Origin: Bacteroidota bacterium
GTDB lineage: Bacteria; Bacteroidota; Bacteroidia; NS11-12g; UBA955
Assembly: GCA_005788145.1 (NCBI GenBank)
Contig: SXYY01000097.1
Span: 1-6,348 of the forward strand
Length of the DNA stretch: 6,348 nucleotides
Direction: 5' to 3'
Part shown: in pieces, positions 1-5,827 of the stretch
Layout: each line of letters starts with the position of its first letter
Position numbering within the stretch: position 1 is the stretch's first letter
The notes under the pieces: generated by a model
Told to the model about the DNA's origin: nothing
Databases searched by the model: none
The model's input: only the letters and a program-made list of their open reading frames with translations
Program-made: the position numbers and the translations under genes

Positions 1-744
1 ATCTTTCCCACTGCTTTCAATGCTGGCTGGATAAAAATAATCGGTATCAATTGGGTTGGGTACAACCTGAATGCTATCGCGCAATTGGGATGTCAGCGCG
101 CCGCTCTTCAGCGCCTGATCCTTCAACCACTTACTGGGTGTCACAAACTGTAAATGATCCCCATATGCCTCATAAATCTCCTGTTTGGCGCTGAAGACGC
201 GGCGCGACAAATCCCCCTCCGCCGGAGACTTCAAGTAGTGACAGTTTCCACACTCCGCCTGAAAATGATCACAGCCCCTTGGATGGTAACAACCGCCCGT
301 AAATGGCCACATGTCGTGACAGGTCCATACCACCCGCTTATTCAAAGACAATAAATCCTTCAGTCCATGAAGACTCACGAACCCCTTATTCACCCAATGC
401 AAATGAATCACATCGGCCTCCTGAATGGATTTCCACGCCGAAACATTGACGCCTGTTTTTCCGTGGCTGAAAGCAAATCGCACCGACTTCTCTCGCTCGA
501 ACCGCAAAAAATCCAACTTTTCAAAAGCATGCAAGGCAAACGCCCATTTACTTTTCAGCCAACTATTGGCCCAAAGAAAAAAATCGCCTTCCCCACCCTC
601 GAAAACCCAATGCGAACTCTCTACATCCGGCAATTGATCCAGCGCACTGCTCAACCTTTGCGCAGCCACGAACGCCCCACCGGCAGGGGAGGCATTCAAA
701 TGAACCACCTTTATATTCTTGCGTTGTTTACTCTGGGGTTTCAT
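1..744 (-). CDS. GT4-family glycosyltransferase, N-terminal part (cut by window edge)
   Basis: The frame is open from an ATG at 744 to the left edge, giving 248 residues without a stop; an in-frame TGA a few codons upstream rules out an earlier start. It probably transfers a sugar from a nucleotide donor during surface polysaccharide synthesis at the cytoplasmic membrane. The N-terminus has the first strand and glycine loop of a GT-B fold (VVHLNASPAGGA, residues 13-24). A characteristic block follows at 139-168: W140, H143-D144, FTGGC and four cysteines (C152, C158, C165, C168), as in WcaC-like GT4 enzymes where they may bind a metal. The hinge to the donor domain, VPNPIDTDYFYP (228-239), is visible; the rest of the donor domain, with the catalytic E-x7-E region, lies outside. 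It follows the MFS gene after 30 bp and is probably co-transcribed. There is no Shine-Dalgarno, only an A-rich leader. The family call is secure; the acceptor and sugar are unknown. Confidence 0.85.
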   Translation of the reverse strand, partial: MKPQSKQRKNIKVVHLNASPAGGAFVAAQRLSSALDQLPDVESSHWVFEGGEGDFFLWANSWLKSKWAFALHAFEKLDFLRFEREKSVRFAFSHGKTGVNVSAWKSIQEADVIHLHWVNKGFVSLHGLKDLLSLNKRVVWTCHDMWPFTGGCYHPRGCDHFQAECGNCHYLKSPAEGDLSRRVFSAKQEIYEAYGDHLQFVTPSKWLKDQALKSGALTSQLRDSIQVVPNPIDTDYFYPASIESSGKD

Positions 745-774
745 GATTGTTTTATTGAATCATTAGCGAGGCCA

Positions 775-2007
775 TCAACCTTTGTCTACTGCATCTTCAG
801 CGGTACTCTTCAAACGTCTCGACAGTAAAACGGCCACAATCAAAGCCATCATCATCAAAATGCCACCGCTAAAATAGGGCAGTCCGTAATAATAATGATA
901 CAATCCACCGGCAACAATCGGACCCACGGCGCGCGCCAGTGAACCCAGACTCTGCAGCAGGCCCAACATTTGTCCCTGCGATTCAGCCGGCGTATTCAAA
1001 CTCACCAAGGAATTGATTGCCGGCATCATTAAGCCATTGCCAAAGGCCAACAGCAATATGGCGAAGGCTTGGACCATGTAAAAGGTTTGGGTATTGTCGG
1101 CCAATGGAATGATACTCAATCCAGCAGCAACTATCGGACAGCCCATCAAGAGCATTTTGCGAACGCCCCATTTCTTTTGGAACATCCCTATCAAGCCACC
1201 CTGGACAATCGCACTGCAAATACCGATGAATCCGAAAATGTTGCCAATACCGTATTCTGTGAGACCGTATTTCTCCTTCCACAAGACACTGGCATTCACT
1301 TGCATCATACTAAACGCCGCGATATACAAGAAATTGATCAGGAACAATTCTCCGATCACATCAATGCGCCAAACGGTAACCAATCCTTTGAAGGTAGCCG
1401 ATACTTTGCGTTTCTCGACCGATTTGGTTTGTAAGCTCTCTGGCAACAGGAACCAAGCCAAAATAAAATTCAGTCCGCAGAGGGCTGCGGTAAAAAATCC
1501 CACCCATTGAAGGCCGTGCTCACCCCCATGGTGATAGAGCCACCCGCCAATTGGCGGTCCAAACACAAAACCCAAACCAAAGGCTGCACCAATGATGCCC
1601 ATGCGCTTGGCGCGATCTGCGGGTGCGGTAATGTCCGCTATGTAGGCTTGTGCCGCAGATATATTGGCACTGCCAAAACCGGATATCACCCGAGAAAACA
1701 ACAAAAAACCGAAGTTTGCGCTGATTCCAAAGAGGTAGTATCCGATGATGTTCACGAACACACTCATCAGTATGATGGGCCTCCGTCCGATTCGATCCGA
1801 CCAAGCCCCAAAAATGGGTGCGAACAAAAACTGTATGATGGAAAAAGATCCTGCAACAACGCCCACAGCCACATCGGGATTGAATGGCATGCCAGAAGTA
1901 GCCGCCAATGTCTTTGCCAAATTGGGCAAAATGGGAATCACAATACCAAAGCCCAAAAGGTCGATGAATATGGTCAGGAACAGAATCAGTATTCTCTTGT
2001 CTTTCAT
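775..2007 (-). CDS. MFS transporter, DHA1 / TetA-like
   Basis: A 410-residue inner-membrane protein of the usual length for a 12-helix major facilitator drug:H+ antiporter of the TetA type. Visible motifs are DLLGFGIVIPILP in helix 1 (16-28, with D16), motif A GAWSDRIGRRP in the loop between helices 2 and 3 (67-77), an arginine in helix 4 (FSRVISGFGSA, about 104-114) and a motif-C-like glycine-rich helix 5, GAAFGLGFVFGPPIGG (140-155). The C-terminal half repeats the pattern less strictly. The start at 2007 is preferred over an in-frame ATG at 2046 because the hydrophobic helix follows at once (MKDKRILILF) and because this ATG overlaps the stop of the preceding gene as ATGA, a translational coupling arrangement. 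TetA-like chromosomal transporters of this kind are usually efflux pumps of unknown substrate; tetracycline resistance cannot be inferred. The gene lies between the Fe-S/companion pair and a glycosyltransferase. Confidence 0.92.
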   Translation of the reverse strand: MKDKRILILFLTIFIDLLGFGIVIPILPNLAKTLAATSGMPFNPDVAVGVVAGSFSIIQFLFAPIFGAWSDRIGRRPIILMSVFVNIIGYYLFGISANFGFLLFSRVISGFGSANISAAQAYIADITAPADRAKRMGIIGAAFGLGFVFGPPIGGWLYHHGGEHGLQWVGFFTAALCGLNFILAWFLLPESLQTKSVEKRKVSATFKGLVTVWRIDVIGELFLINFLYIAAFSMMQVNASVLWKEKYGLTEYGIGNIFGFIGICSAIVQGGLIGMFQKKWGVRKMLLMGCPIVAAGLSIIPLADNTQTFYMVQAFAILLLAFGNGLMMPAINSLVSLNTPAESQGQMLGLLQSLGSLARAVGPIVAGGLYHYYYGLPYFSGGILMMMALIVAVLLSRRLKSTAEDAVDKG

Positions 2008-2525
2008 TTGCTTTGTGTTTCTCTCGCTATTTTTTTGGCAATCCAACTCTCATTCAAAGGAATCCAGCCCGCGCTTCTCAAATCACCCAGGGTGGGTGCC
2101 AACATGTTCACAACGGAGGTATCGAGATGAACTTCGCCCTGTTGAACGGCTGCTAGGAGCGAATGTTGGTTAAAGATGCGAAGGTCGTCTTCAAACCACG
2201 CCCAAATCAAGGTTCGTTGAAAAAAATCCAAACCGTTTTTTTCTTGTTGCAATTGTAGCAACTTAAAAACCTTATCGATACTGCACCCCGAGGGTGGCTC
2301 TTTTGATTCATCCACAGCAACCACCAAAACACTGTGAAACAGCAACCCAAATCCCGCCAGCAAATCTTTGCCATGGGCTTGCCATCCCGACACAAATTCT
2401 GCCATTTCTATTTCTAGATTGGATGCCTCCAACGGGGTCAAAACCCTTTGGGCACCAAACATCCATACGCGAGAAGCATCGGGCATTGAGGGCAAAAGGT
2501 CTTGAAAATCCTGCATGGGCGTCAT
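2004..2525 (-). CDS. Conserved Bacteroidota protein with GCSIDK motif, function unknown
   Basis: A soluble 173-residue protein with no signal peptide or membrane segment. From memory of the family, it matches a Bacteroidota protein of about 160 residues often labelled 'ABC transporter ATPase' in databases. I see no Walker A (GxxGxGKS/T), no LSGGQ signature and no Walker B, so that label is not supported. Conserved-looking points are W21 near the N-terminus, a W48..H51..K53 stretch leading to GFG (58-60), the strand LVVAVDES (67-74), the motif SGCSIDK (79-85) and a C-terminal LNESW (157-161). The invariant-looking cysteine C81 could be catalytic or a ligand, which is inference only. Its ATG overlaps the Fe-S gene stop as TGATG, and its own stop overlaps the MFS start as ATGA, so it is almost certainly translated from a shared transcript. 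The close pairing with an Fe-S protein suggests a redox or Fe-S role. A second Met at residue 4 is an alternative start. Confidence 0.85.
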   Translation of the reverse strand: MTPMQDFQDLLPSMPDASRVWMFGAQRVLTPLEASNLEIEMAEFVSGWQAHGKDLLAGFGLLFHSVLVVAVDESKEPPSGCSIDKVFKLLQLQQEKNGLDFFQRTLIWAWFEDDLRIFNQHSLLAAVQQGEVHLDTSVVNMLAPTLGDLRSAGWIPLNESWIAKKIARETQSK

Positions 2526-3310
2526 CAGGACTTGAGAGAATCGTTCACTATTTCGGCAATATCAAGTACCGAAACATGGTCTTCCTTTTCGAAGTGCTTG
2601 GTACCGTCGCGCATCATGGTGTTGCAGAAGGGGCAATTGACAGCAATGATTTCTGCGCCAGTTTGAAGGGCTTCTTCGGTGCGATTCACATTGACTTCTT
2701 GGTTGCCTTTTTCGGCTTCCTTGAACATTTGTGCACCGCCAGCACCACAGCAAAATCCAGTGGTTTTGCATCGTTTCATTTCCACCAAATCGATGTCGAG
2801 CCGCTCAATAACCATGCGTGGCGCTTCATAAATGCCATTGGCACGACCAAGGTAGCAACTATCGTGATAGGTGATTTTTTTACCGCTGAACGCACCACCT
2901 TCGATGGCCAATCGCCCATCGGACAGCAATTCGTTGATCAGTTGGGTATGGTGTACCACCTCGAAGTTTCCGCCGAGGTTGGGATATTCATTTTTGAGGG
3001 TATTGAAACAATGGGGACATGCGGTGACTATGCGTTTTACCCCATAGCCATTCATGACTTCGATGTTTTGCATGGCTTGCATTTGAAAGAGGAATTCATT
3101 GCCTGCGCGTTTTGCTGGATCACCGGTGCAGCCTTCTTCGATGCCCAAAATGGCAAACTTCACCCCTGCTTTCTCGAGGATATTTGCGAATGCCCTGCTC
3201 ACGCGTTGCGCACGCTCGTCGTAACTACCTGCACATCCTACCCAAAATAAAATTTCTGGTGTTTCGCCTGCGGCAATATAATCTGCCATGGTCTTTACCG
3301 ATACCGTCAT
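2525..3310 (-). CDS. (Fe-S)-binding protein with two CCG domains (HdrB/GlpC/LldE-type)
   Basis: A 261-residue cytoplasmic protein made of two cysteine-rich (CCG, DUF224-type) domains, as in heterodisulfide reductase HdrB/HdrD, GlpC and the LutA/LldE subunits of lactate oxidation. Such domains bind a non-cubane or cubane Fe-S cluster and carry electrons to or from a partner oxidoreductase or quinone. The first domain shows C26, C61 and CPHC (98-101); the usual CC pair is a GC here (E59-G60-C61, within EEGCTGDPAKRAG), which I recall as typical for this subfamily. The second domain is complete: C152, the CC pair C187-C188 in FCCGAGG, and CPFC (226-229). Length and the start (MTVSVKTMADYIAAGETPEILFW, here split only for description at residues 1-10 and 11-23) fit the family. 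It leads the cluster and is coupled to the GCSIDK protein by a TGATG overlap. The ferredoxin-like 4Fe-4S partner that often precedes it in Bacteroidota is not in the preceding position here. The physiological donor and acceptor are unknown. Confidence 0.93.
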   Translation of the reverse strand: MTVSVKTMADYIAAGETPEILFWVGCAGSYDERAQRVSRAFANILEKAGVKFAILGIEEGCTGDPAKRAGNEFLFQMQAMQNIEVMNGYGVKRIVTACPHCFNTLKNEYPNLGGNFEVVHHTQLINELLSDGRLAIEGGAFSGKKITYHDSCYLGRANGIYEAPRMVIERLDIDLVEMKRCKTTGFCCGAGGAQMFKEAEKGNQEVNVNRTEEALQTGAEIIAVNCPFCNTMMRDGTKHFEKEDHVSVLDIAEIVNDSLKS

Positions 3311-3336
3311 AGTGTTGCAATTTCGCCATTACCACC

Positions 3337-3344
3337 CAAAACTC
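3337..3344 (-). promoter_or_regulatory. Possible Bacteroidota-type -7 element for the Fe-S gene cluster
   Basis: Read on the minus strand this is GAGTTTTG, one mismatch from the Bacteroidota TAnnTTTG element. It lies 27 bp before the Fe-S ATG, which would leave a short leader of about 20 nt. No clean TTG -33 partner is visible at the usual distance, so this is a weak candidate. The position is sensible because the terminator of the upstream gene ends just before it and a new promoter is needed here. Confidence 0.25.
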
Positions 3345-3393
3345 TGAAACATTTATTCCACAGACGGAAAAAATAGACAGCGCCTAAAAACAC

Positions 3394-3424
3394 GAAAGGG
3401 AGGCGCCTGCGGCGCCTCCCTTTC
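3394..3424 (-). terminator. Intrinsic terminator of the USP-like gene
   Basis: A perfect 14-bp inverted repeat (3394-3407 with 3411-3424) closes on a 3-nt loop at 3408-3410; the inner arm is GGGAGGCGCC. On the minus strand it is followed by GTGTTTTTAGG (3393 downward), a five-T run suited to Rho-independent termination. On the plus strand the flank is only TTTC and AATGC, so it works best for leftward transcription. It lies 23 bp after the stop of the USP-like gene (TGA at 3447-3449) and before the Fe-S gene, separating the two transcription units. Confidence 0.85.
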
Positions 3425-3446
3425 AATGCTTCATTTCATCAACAGC

Positions 3447-4241
3447 TCAATAGCCGGACCCACCCATGCCAACAACCTCTTGCACCGCACAAGCCATCAA
3501 TGGCCATTTGGAATCGTTGCAAAGGTGCTGAAAAGGACTGGTTTTCATGAATCCTGACCCATCGGTCTCGTTCATGCTGGCCACCCAACAATCATTTATG
3601 CCTGACATCGCTGAAAAAATCGTCTCCTTCATGTCAACCCCAGCCGCAACATCCAACTCCGTCACTGATACGCCATGTTTTAGCATGTAATCAAAGGCTT
3701 GGGTTGAATACGCATTGAGATAGCGCACAGTTTCATTGTCTTTCTTGTTCGAGAGCGCAAATACATGCACTTTGGCAAAAAAGGCATTGGCAAGTCTGGA
3801 AACGCGGTAAAATTTCTGTCGCGACTCTGAAGTTGAATCCAACAACATCAAAATATTCTTGGGCTCTACCCAATCCGCAGTGGGGTTGAGGTAAATCACC
3901 GGGGTTTCGAATTTACTGATGCAGCCCGACATACCCCCACCGAGCATACTGCCCGATTTGGATGCCGCCGCAATCACAGTCATTTCAACCTTGAATTCTT
4001 TCGATGCTTTGGCCGTTGTTGACCAAAACTCACCTGATTTCTTAACGATTGTCAAATCTCGGTACGCACGCTTCTTGAGATCATCCACAAGGGCGTTCGT
4101 GAGTCCAGCATTTTCTGCAGTTTCTAACCACAGCAAATCTCCTTTGAACCGGCGCGCCACCGAAACAAGAGCGTCGCCAAGTGTTTTTTGATGTTGGGTA
4201 CTGTCTGATGTAAATAAAATTTTTGTAGCGGTTTCTTCCAT
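3447..4241 (-). CDS. Tandem universal stress protein-like protein, degenerate
   Basis: A 264-residue protein from an ATG at 4241, without signal peptide or membrane segments. It reads as two divergent universal-stress-protein (USP, Rossmann-like alpha/beta) domains. Domain 1 (about 6-120) starts with KILFTSDST and ends with a glycine loop and strand, SGSMLGGGMSGC then ETPVIYLN (about 96-119), resembling the USP pattern of glycine loop followed by PV-I/V-x-V. Domain 2 (about 126-255) starts with KNILMLLDSTSESRQKF (128-144), the classic USP first strand and Asp loop, but its C-terminal part lacks an obvious G-x2-G-x9-G-S/T nucleotide loop, so it may not bind ATP. Starts at 4271 (10 residues longer, preceded by GGAAAG) and 4307 are also in frame; 4241 was chosen because it places the first beta strand near the N-terminus as in USPs and leaves room for a promoter between the divergent genes. 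Monocistronic, with its own terminator. The family call is moderate; the exact role is unknown. Confidence 0.68.
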   Translation of the reverse strand: MEETATKILFTSDSTQHQKTLGDALVSVARRFKGDLLWLETAENAGLTNALVDDLKKRAYRDLTIVKKSGEFWSTTAKASKEFKVEMTVIAAASKSGSMLGGGMSGCISKFETPVIYLNPTADWVEPKNILMLLDSTSESRQKFYRVSRLANAFFAKVHVFALSNKKDNETVRYLNAYSTQAFDYMLKHGVSVTELDVAAGVDMKETIFSAMSGINDCWVASMNETDGSGFMKTSPFQHLCNDSKWPLMACAVQEVVGMGGSGY

Positions 4242-4321
4242 AGGCAATTGTAATTTTACACCGAATCTCATGAATACTTTCCATATTATCAAGCACTTAA
4301 GCGTCATTTAACGATTCATTT
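4242..4321. promoter_or_regulatory. Divergent intergenic region between USP-like and propeller genes
   Basis: These 80 bp are AT-rich and separate two genes reading away from each other, so both promoters must lie here or in the first codons. Segments such as TAATTTTA (4251-4258, plus strand) partly resemble the Bacteroidota TAnnTTTG element, but I find no convincing -33/-7 pair for either direction. Neither gene has a clear Shine-Dalgarno, except GGAAAG before the alternative USP start at 4271. If that longer USP start is used, the region shrinks to 50 bp. Confidence 0.4.
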
Positions 4322-5827
4322 ATGCACCTTTTTCCTACCACCTTAGTTTCACGTCCATCGTGCACTGGCCTTTTACTATTTTTCTTGTCGATACTATTGC
4401 CATGGATTTCTCCCCTGCAGATCGCTGCCAAACCCACAGTTTTCTTATCCCAAAACCCCACACCACAAAAACCGCCACACTATCGCGGTTTGGCAGTTAC
4501 AGCGAATAACACAGTTTGGGTGAGCGGAACGCGTGGGAGTGTTTTACGTGGAAAATTCATCAATGCCGATATAATTCAGTGGGATACTTGTAAGACCCAA
4601 AATCCAAGAAAAGACTTTCGAGACATCTGGGCTTTGGATGAAAATACAGCCGTAGCGATGAGCATCGCGGATAGTGCGGTCGTGATTAAAACCACGGATG
4701 GAGGCAAATCCTGGAACGTGGTTTATCATGATGAAACACCGGGAATTTTCTTGGATGTGATTGAAATCGATTCCAAAACTGGGGTTGGAATGATATTGGG
4801 CGATCCTTTGCAGGGACATTTCAAGAGCCTGTTAACCACAGATTATGGCAGCAGTTGGAGAGAGATCCCGGCTTCGGATTGGAACGTACCGTTGGACACA
4901 CTCTCATCATTTTTTGCGGCAAGTGGCACTTCACTATCGATCATTTCGTCGAAAGCCAACCACAAAAAGCAAAAATTTTCCTTGACCGCCGGCTTCGCCG
5001 GCGGAGGCCTAAAACCCCAATTTCACTTGATTCAAATCGCATATCAACCATCAAAAAATCAACCCACAAATATCCGTCCCAATCAGGGGTCCTCGGACGC
5101 AATCAACGGCACCAACAATCAATCCGAAAGACCCAAAATCAACCAAAAAAACAACCCCAAGAAAAACTCCAAAGACAACTCCAAGATCAACCCCTCTTCA
5201 ACAGCCCCTCAGAGGCAAGCATCAAGTGCAAACGACGCTTGGAAAATCAGCAACTATCCCAACCATGGTCTACGAATGAAAGGCGGACCTGCCTGGGGAT
5301 GCTACGGACTAACCACCTATCAAACAACAAAAGGCATTGCCGTTGGTGGCAACTATGCCCAACCCACATTTCGCGGAGACTCCACCGGTGCAATTGCCGC
5401 ATATACCAATGACATTCTAGGCCCATGGCAAGCGGCTGCCACACCACCATATGGATACCGCAGCGGCGTTTGTGTTAGTGCAGGCATCAACAAAGACTCC
5501 CTTTTCCAACTTTTCTTCAAGGACAAGAACAACCAATGTCAGCGTTTTTCTCAAGCCCATGGTGAACTTCCCCACACGTATTTCTACCAGACAAATCACA
5601 AAAAAGAGATTCCCATCGCCATATGCGCCGGCACATCCGGAACCGATATTTCCTTCGACGGAGGAAACCATTGGCTACCCCTTTCGGAGGAACGCGGCTT
5701 TAACGCGTGTACTTGGAGCTGTAATCACCTCATTCTCGCGGGAAATCTGGGCAAAGTCCAATCGATTTCTCTTCGCGAAGTTTCCAACATGTTTCAACAG
5801 CTCAATCCACCTTCACCGAGTCGGTGA
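4322..5827 (+). CDS. Exported YCF48/BNR-repeat beta-propeller-like protein with low-complexity insert
   Basis: A 501-residue protein with an N-terminal Sec signal (hydrophobic stretch about 16-35, likely cleavage near IAA-KP at 36-37); no lipobox is evident, so it is probably periplasmic or secreted. The mature part has propeller blades of the YCF48/photosystem II assembly factor type, often labelled 'oxidoreductase' in Bacteroidota without evidence. Blade markers are VWVSGTRGSV (65-74), TTDGGKSW (124-131), TTDYGSSW (172-179) and SFDGGNHW (444-451); FRDIWALDENTAV (99-111), SFFAASGT (196-203), PPYGYRSGV (375-383) and CAGTSGTDIS (435-444) also recall the family. A lysine-, asparagine- and glutamine-rich stretch at about 243-305 interrupts the middle and looks like an added linker. 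Seven cysteines outside the signal peptide could form disulfides. The ATG at 4322 is the only Met that includes the signal peptide. The last 26 bp overlap the convergent neighbour. Such propellers usually serve as binding or assembly scaffolds; the ligand is unknown. Confidence 0.85.
   Translation: MHLFPTTLVSRPSCTGLLLFFLSILLPWISPLQIAAKPTVFLSQNPTPQKPPHYRGLAVTANNTVWVSGTRGSVLRGKFINADIIQWDTCKTQNPRKDFRDIWALDENTAVAMSIADSAVVIKTTDGGKSWNVVYHDETPGIFLDVIEIDSKTGVGMILGDPLQGHFKSLLTTDYGSSWREIPASDWNVPLDTLSSFFAASGTSLSIISSKANHKKQKFSLTAGFAGGGLKPQFHLIQIAYQPSKNQPTNIRPNQGSSDAINGTNNQSERPKINQKNNPKKNSKDNSKINPSSTAPQRQASSANDAWKISNYPNHGLRMKGGPAWGCYGLTTYQTTKGIAVGGNYAQPTFRGDSTGAIAAYTNDILGPWQAAATPPYGYRSGVCVSAGINKDSLFQLFFKDKNNQCQRFSQAHGELPHTYFYQTNHKKEIPIAICAGTSGTDISFDGGNHWLPLSEERGFNACTWSCNHLILAGNLGKVQSISLREVSNMFQQLNPPSPSR
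4986..5004. repeat. GC-rich perfect palindrome inside the propeller gene
   Basis: CCGCCGGC (4986-4993) and GCCGGCGG (4997-5004) form an 8-bp all-GC stem around TTC. It lies in frame within the propeller gene and encodes TAGFAGG (residues 222-228). Its base composition contrasts sharply with the A-rich DNA on both sides. It may be a dispersed palindromic element or simply a glycine/alanine-rich loop; only one copy is present in the window. Confidence 0.5.
5048..5236 (+). repeat. Low-complexity A/C-rich tract encoding an Asn/Lys/Gln/Ser linker
   Basis: The coding strand is dominated by A and C with few T, and encodes residues about 243-305 of the propeller protein, rich in N, K, Q, S and P. 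It contains an imperfect 12-bp tandem duplication, AACTCCAAAGAC (5165-5176) and AACTCCAAGATC (5177-5188), which gives NSKDNSKI. The frame is intact, so the tract probably forms a disordered loop between blades and may have grown by slippage. Confidence 0.55.

Noticed and set aside
217..230. Short palindrome CTCCGCCGGAG in the GT4 gene, considered as another copy of the GC-rich element
   Set aside because: Only 5 bp per arm, does not share the sequence of the 4986-5004 palindrome, and is explained by ordinary codons.
367..828. A plus-strand open frame of 153 codons across the glycosyltransferase start and MFS end
   Set aside because: It lies opposite clear GT4 coding sequence and spans two real genes; no domain is visible.
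775..2007. Calling the MFS protein a tetracycline resistance determinant
   Set aside because: The motifs are those of the broad DHA1/TetA family shared by many chromosomal exporters; nothing in the sequence indicates tetracycline as substrate.
2008..2046. N-terminal extension of the MFS protein from an ATG at 2046
   Set aside because: The added 13 residues are polar and unlike a transporter N-terminus; the ATG at 2007, overlapping the upstream stop, is the better start.
1507..2130. A plus-strand open frame of 207 codons opposite the MFS gene
   Set aside because: Antisense to the transporter, with a composition unlike a folded protein and no start signal; treated as a shadow.
2294..3250. A long plus-strand open frame of 318 codons opposite the Fe-S gene and its companion
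   Set aside because: It is antisense to two well-supported genes, crosses their junction, and has no recognisable domain; it is a shadow of their codon bias.
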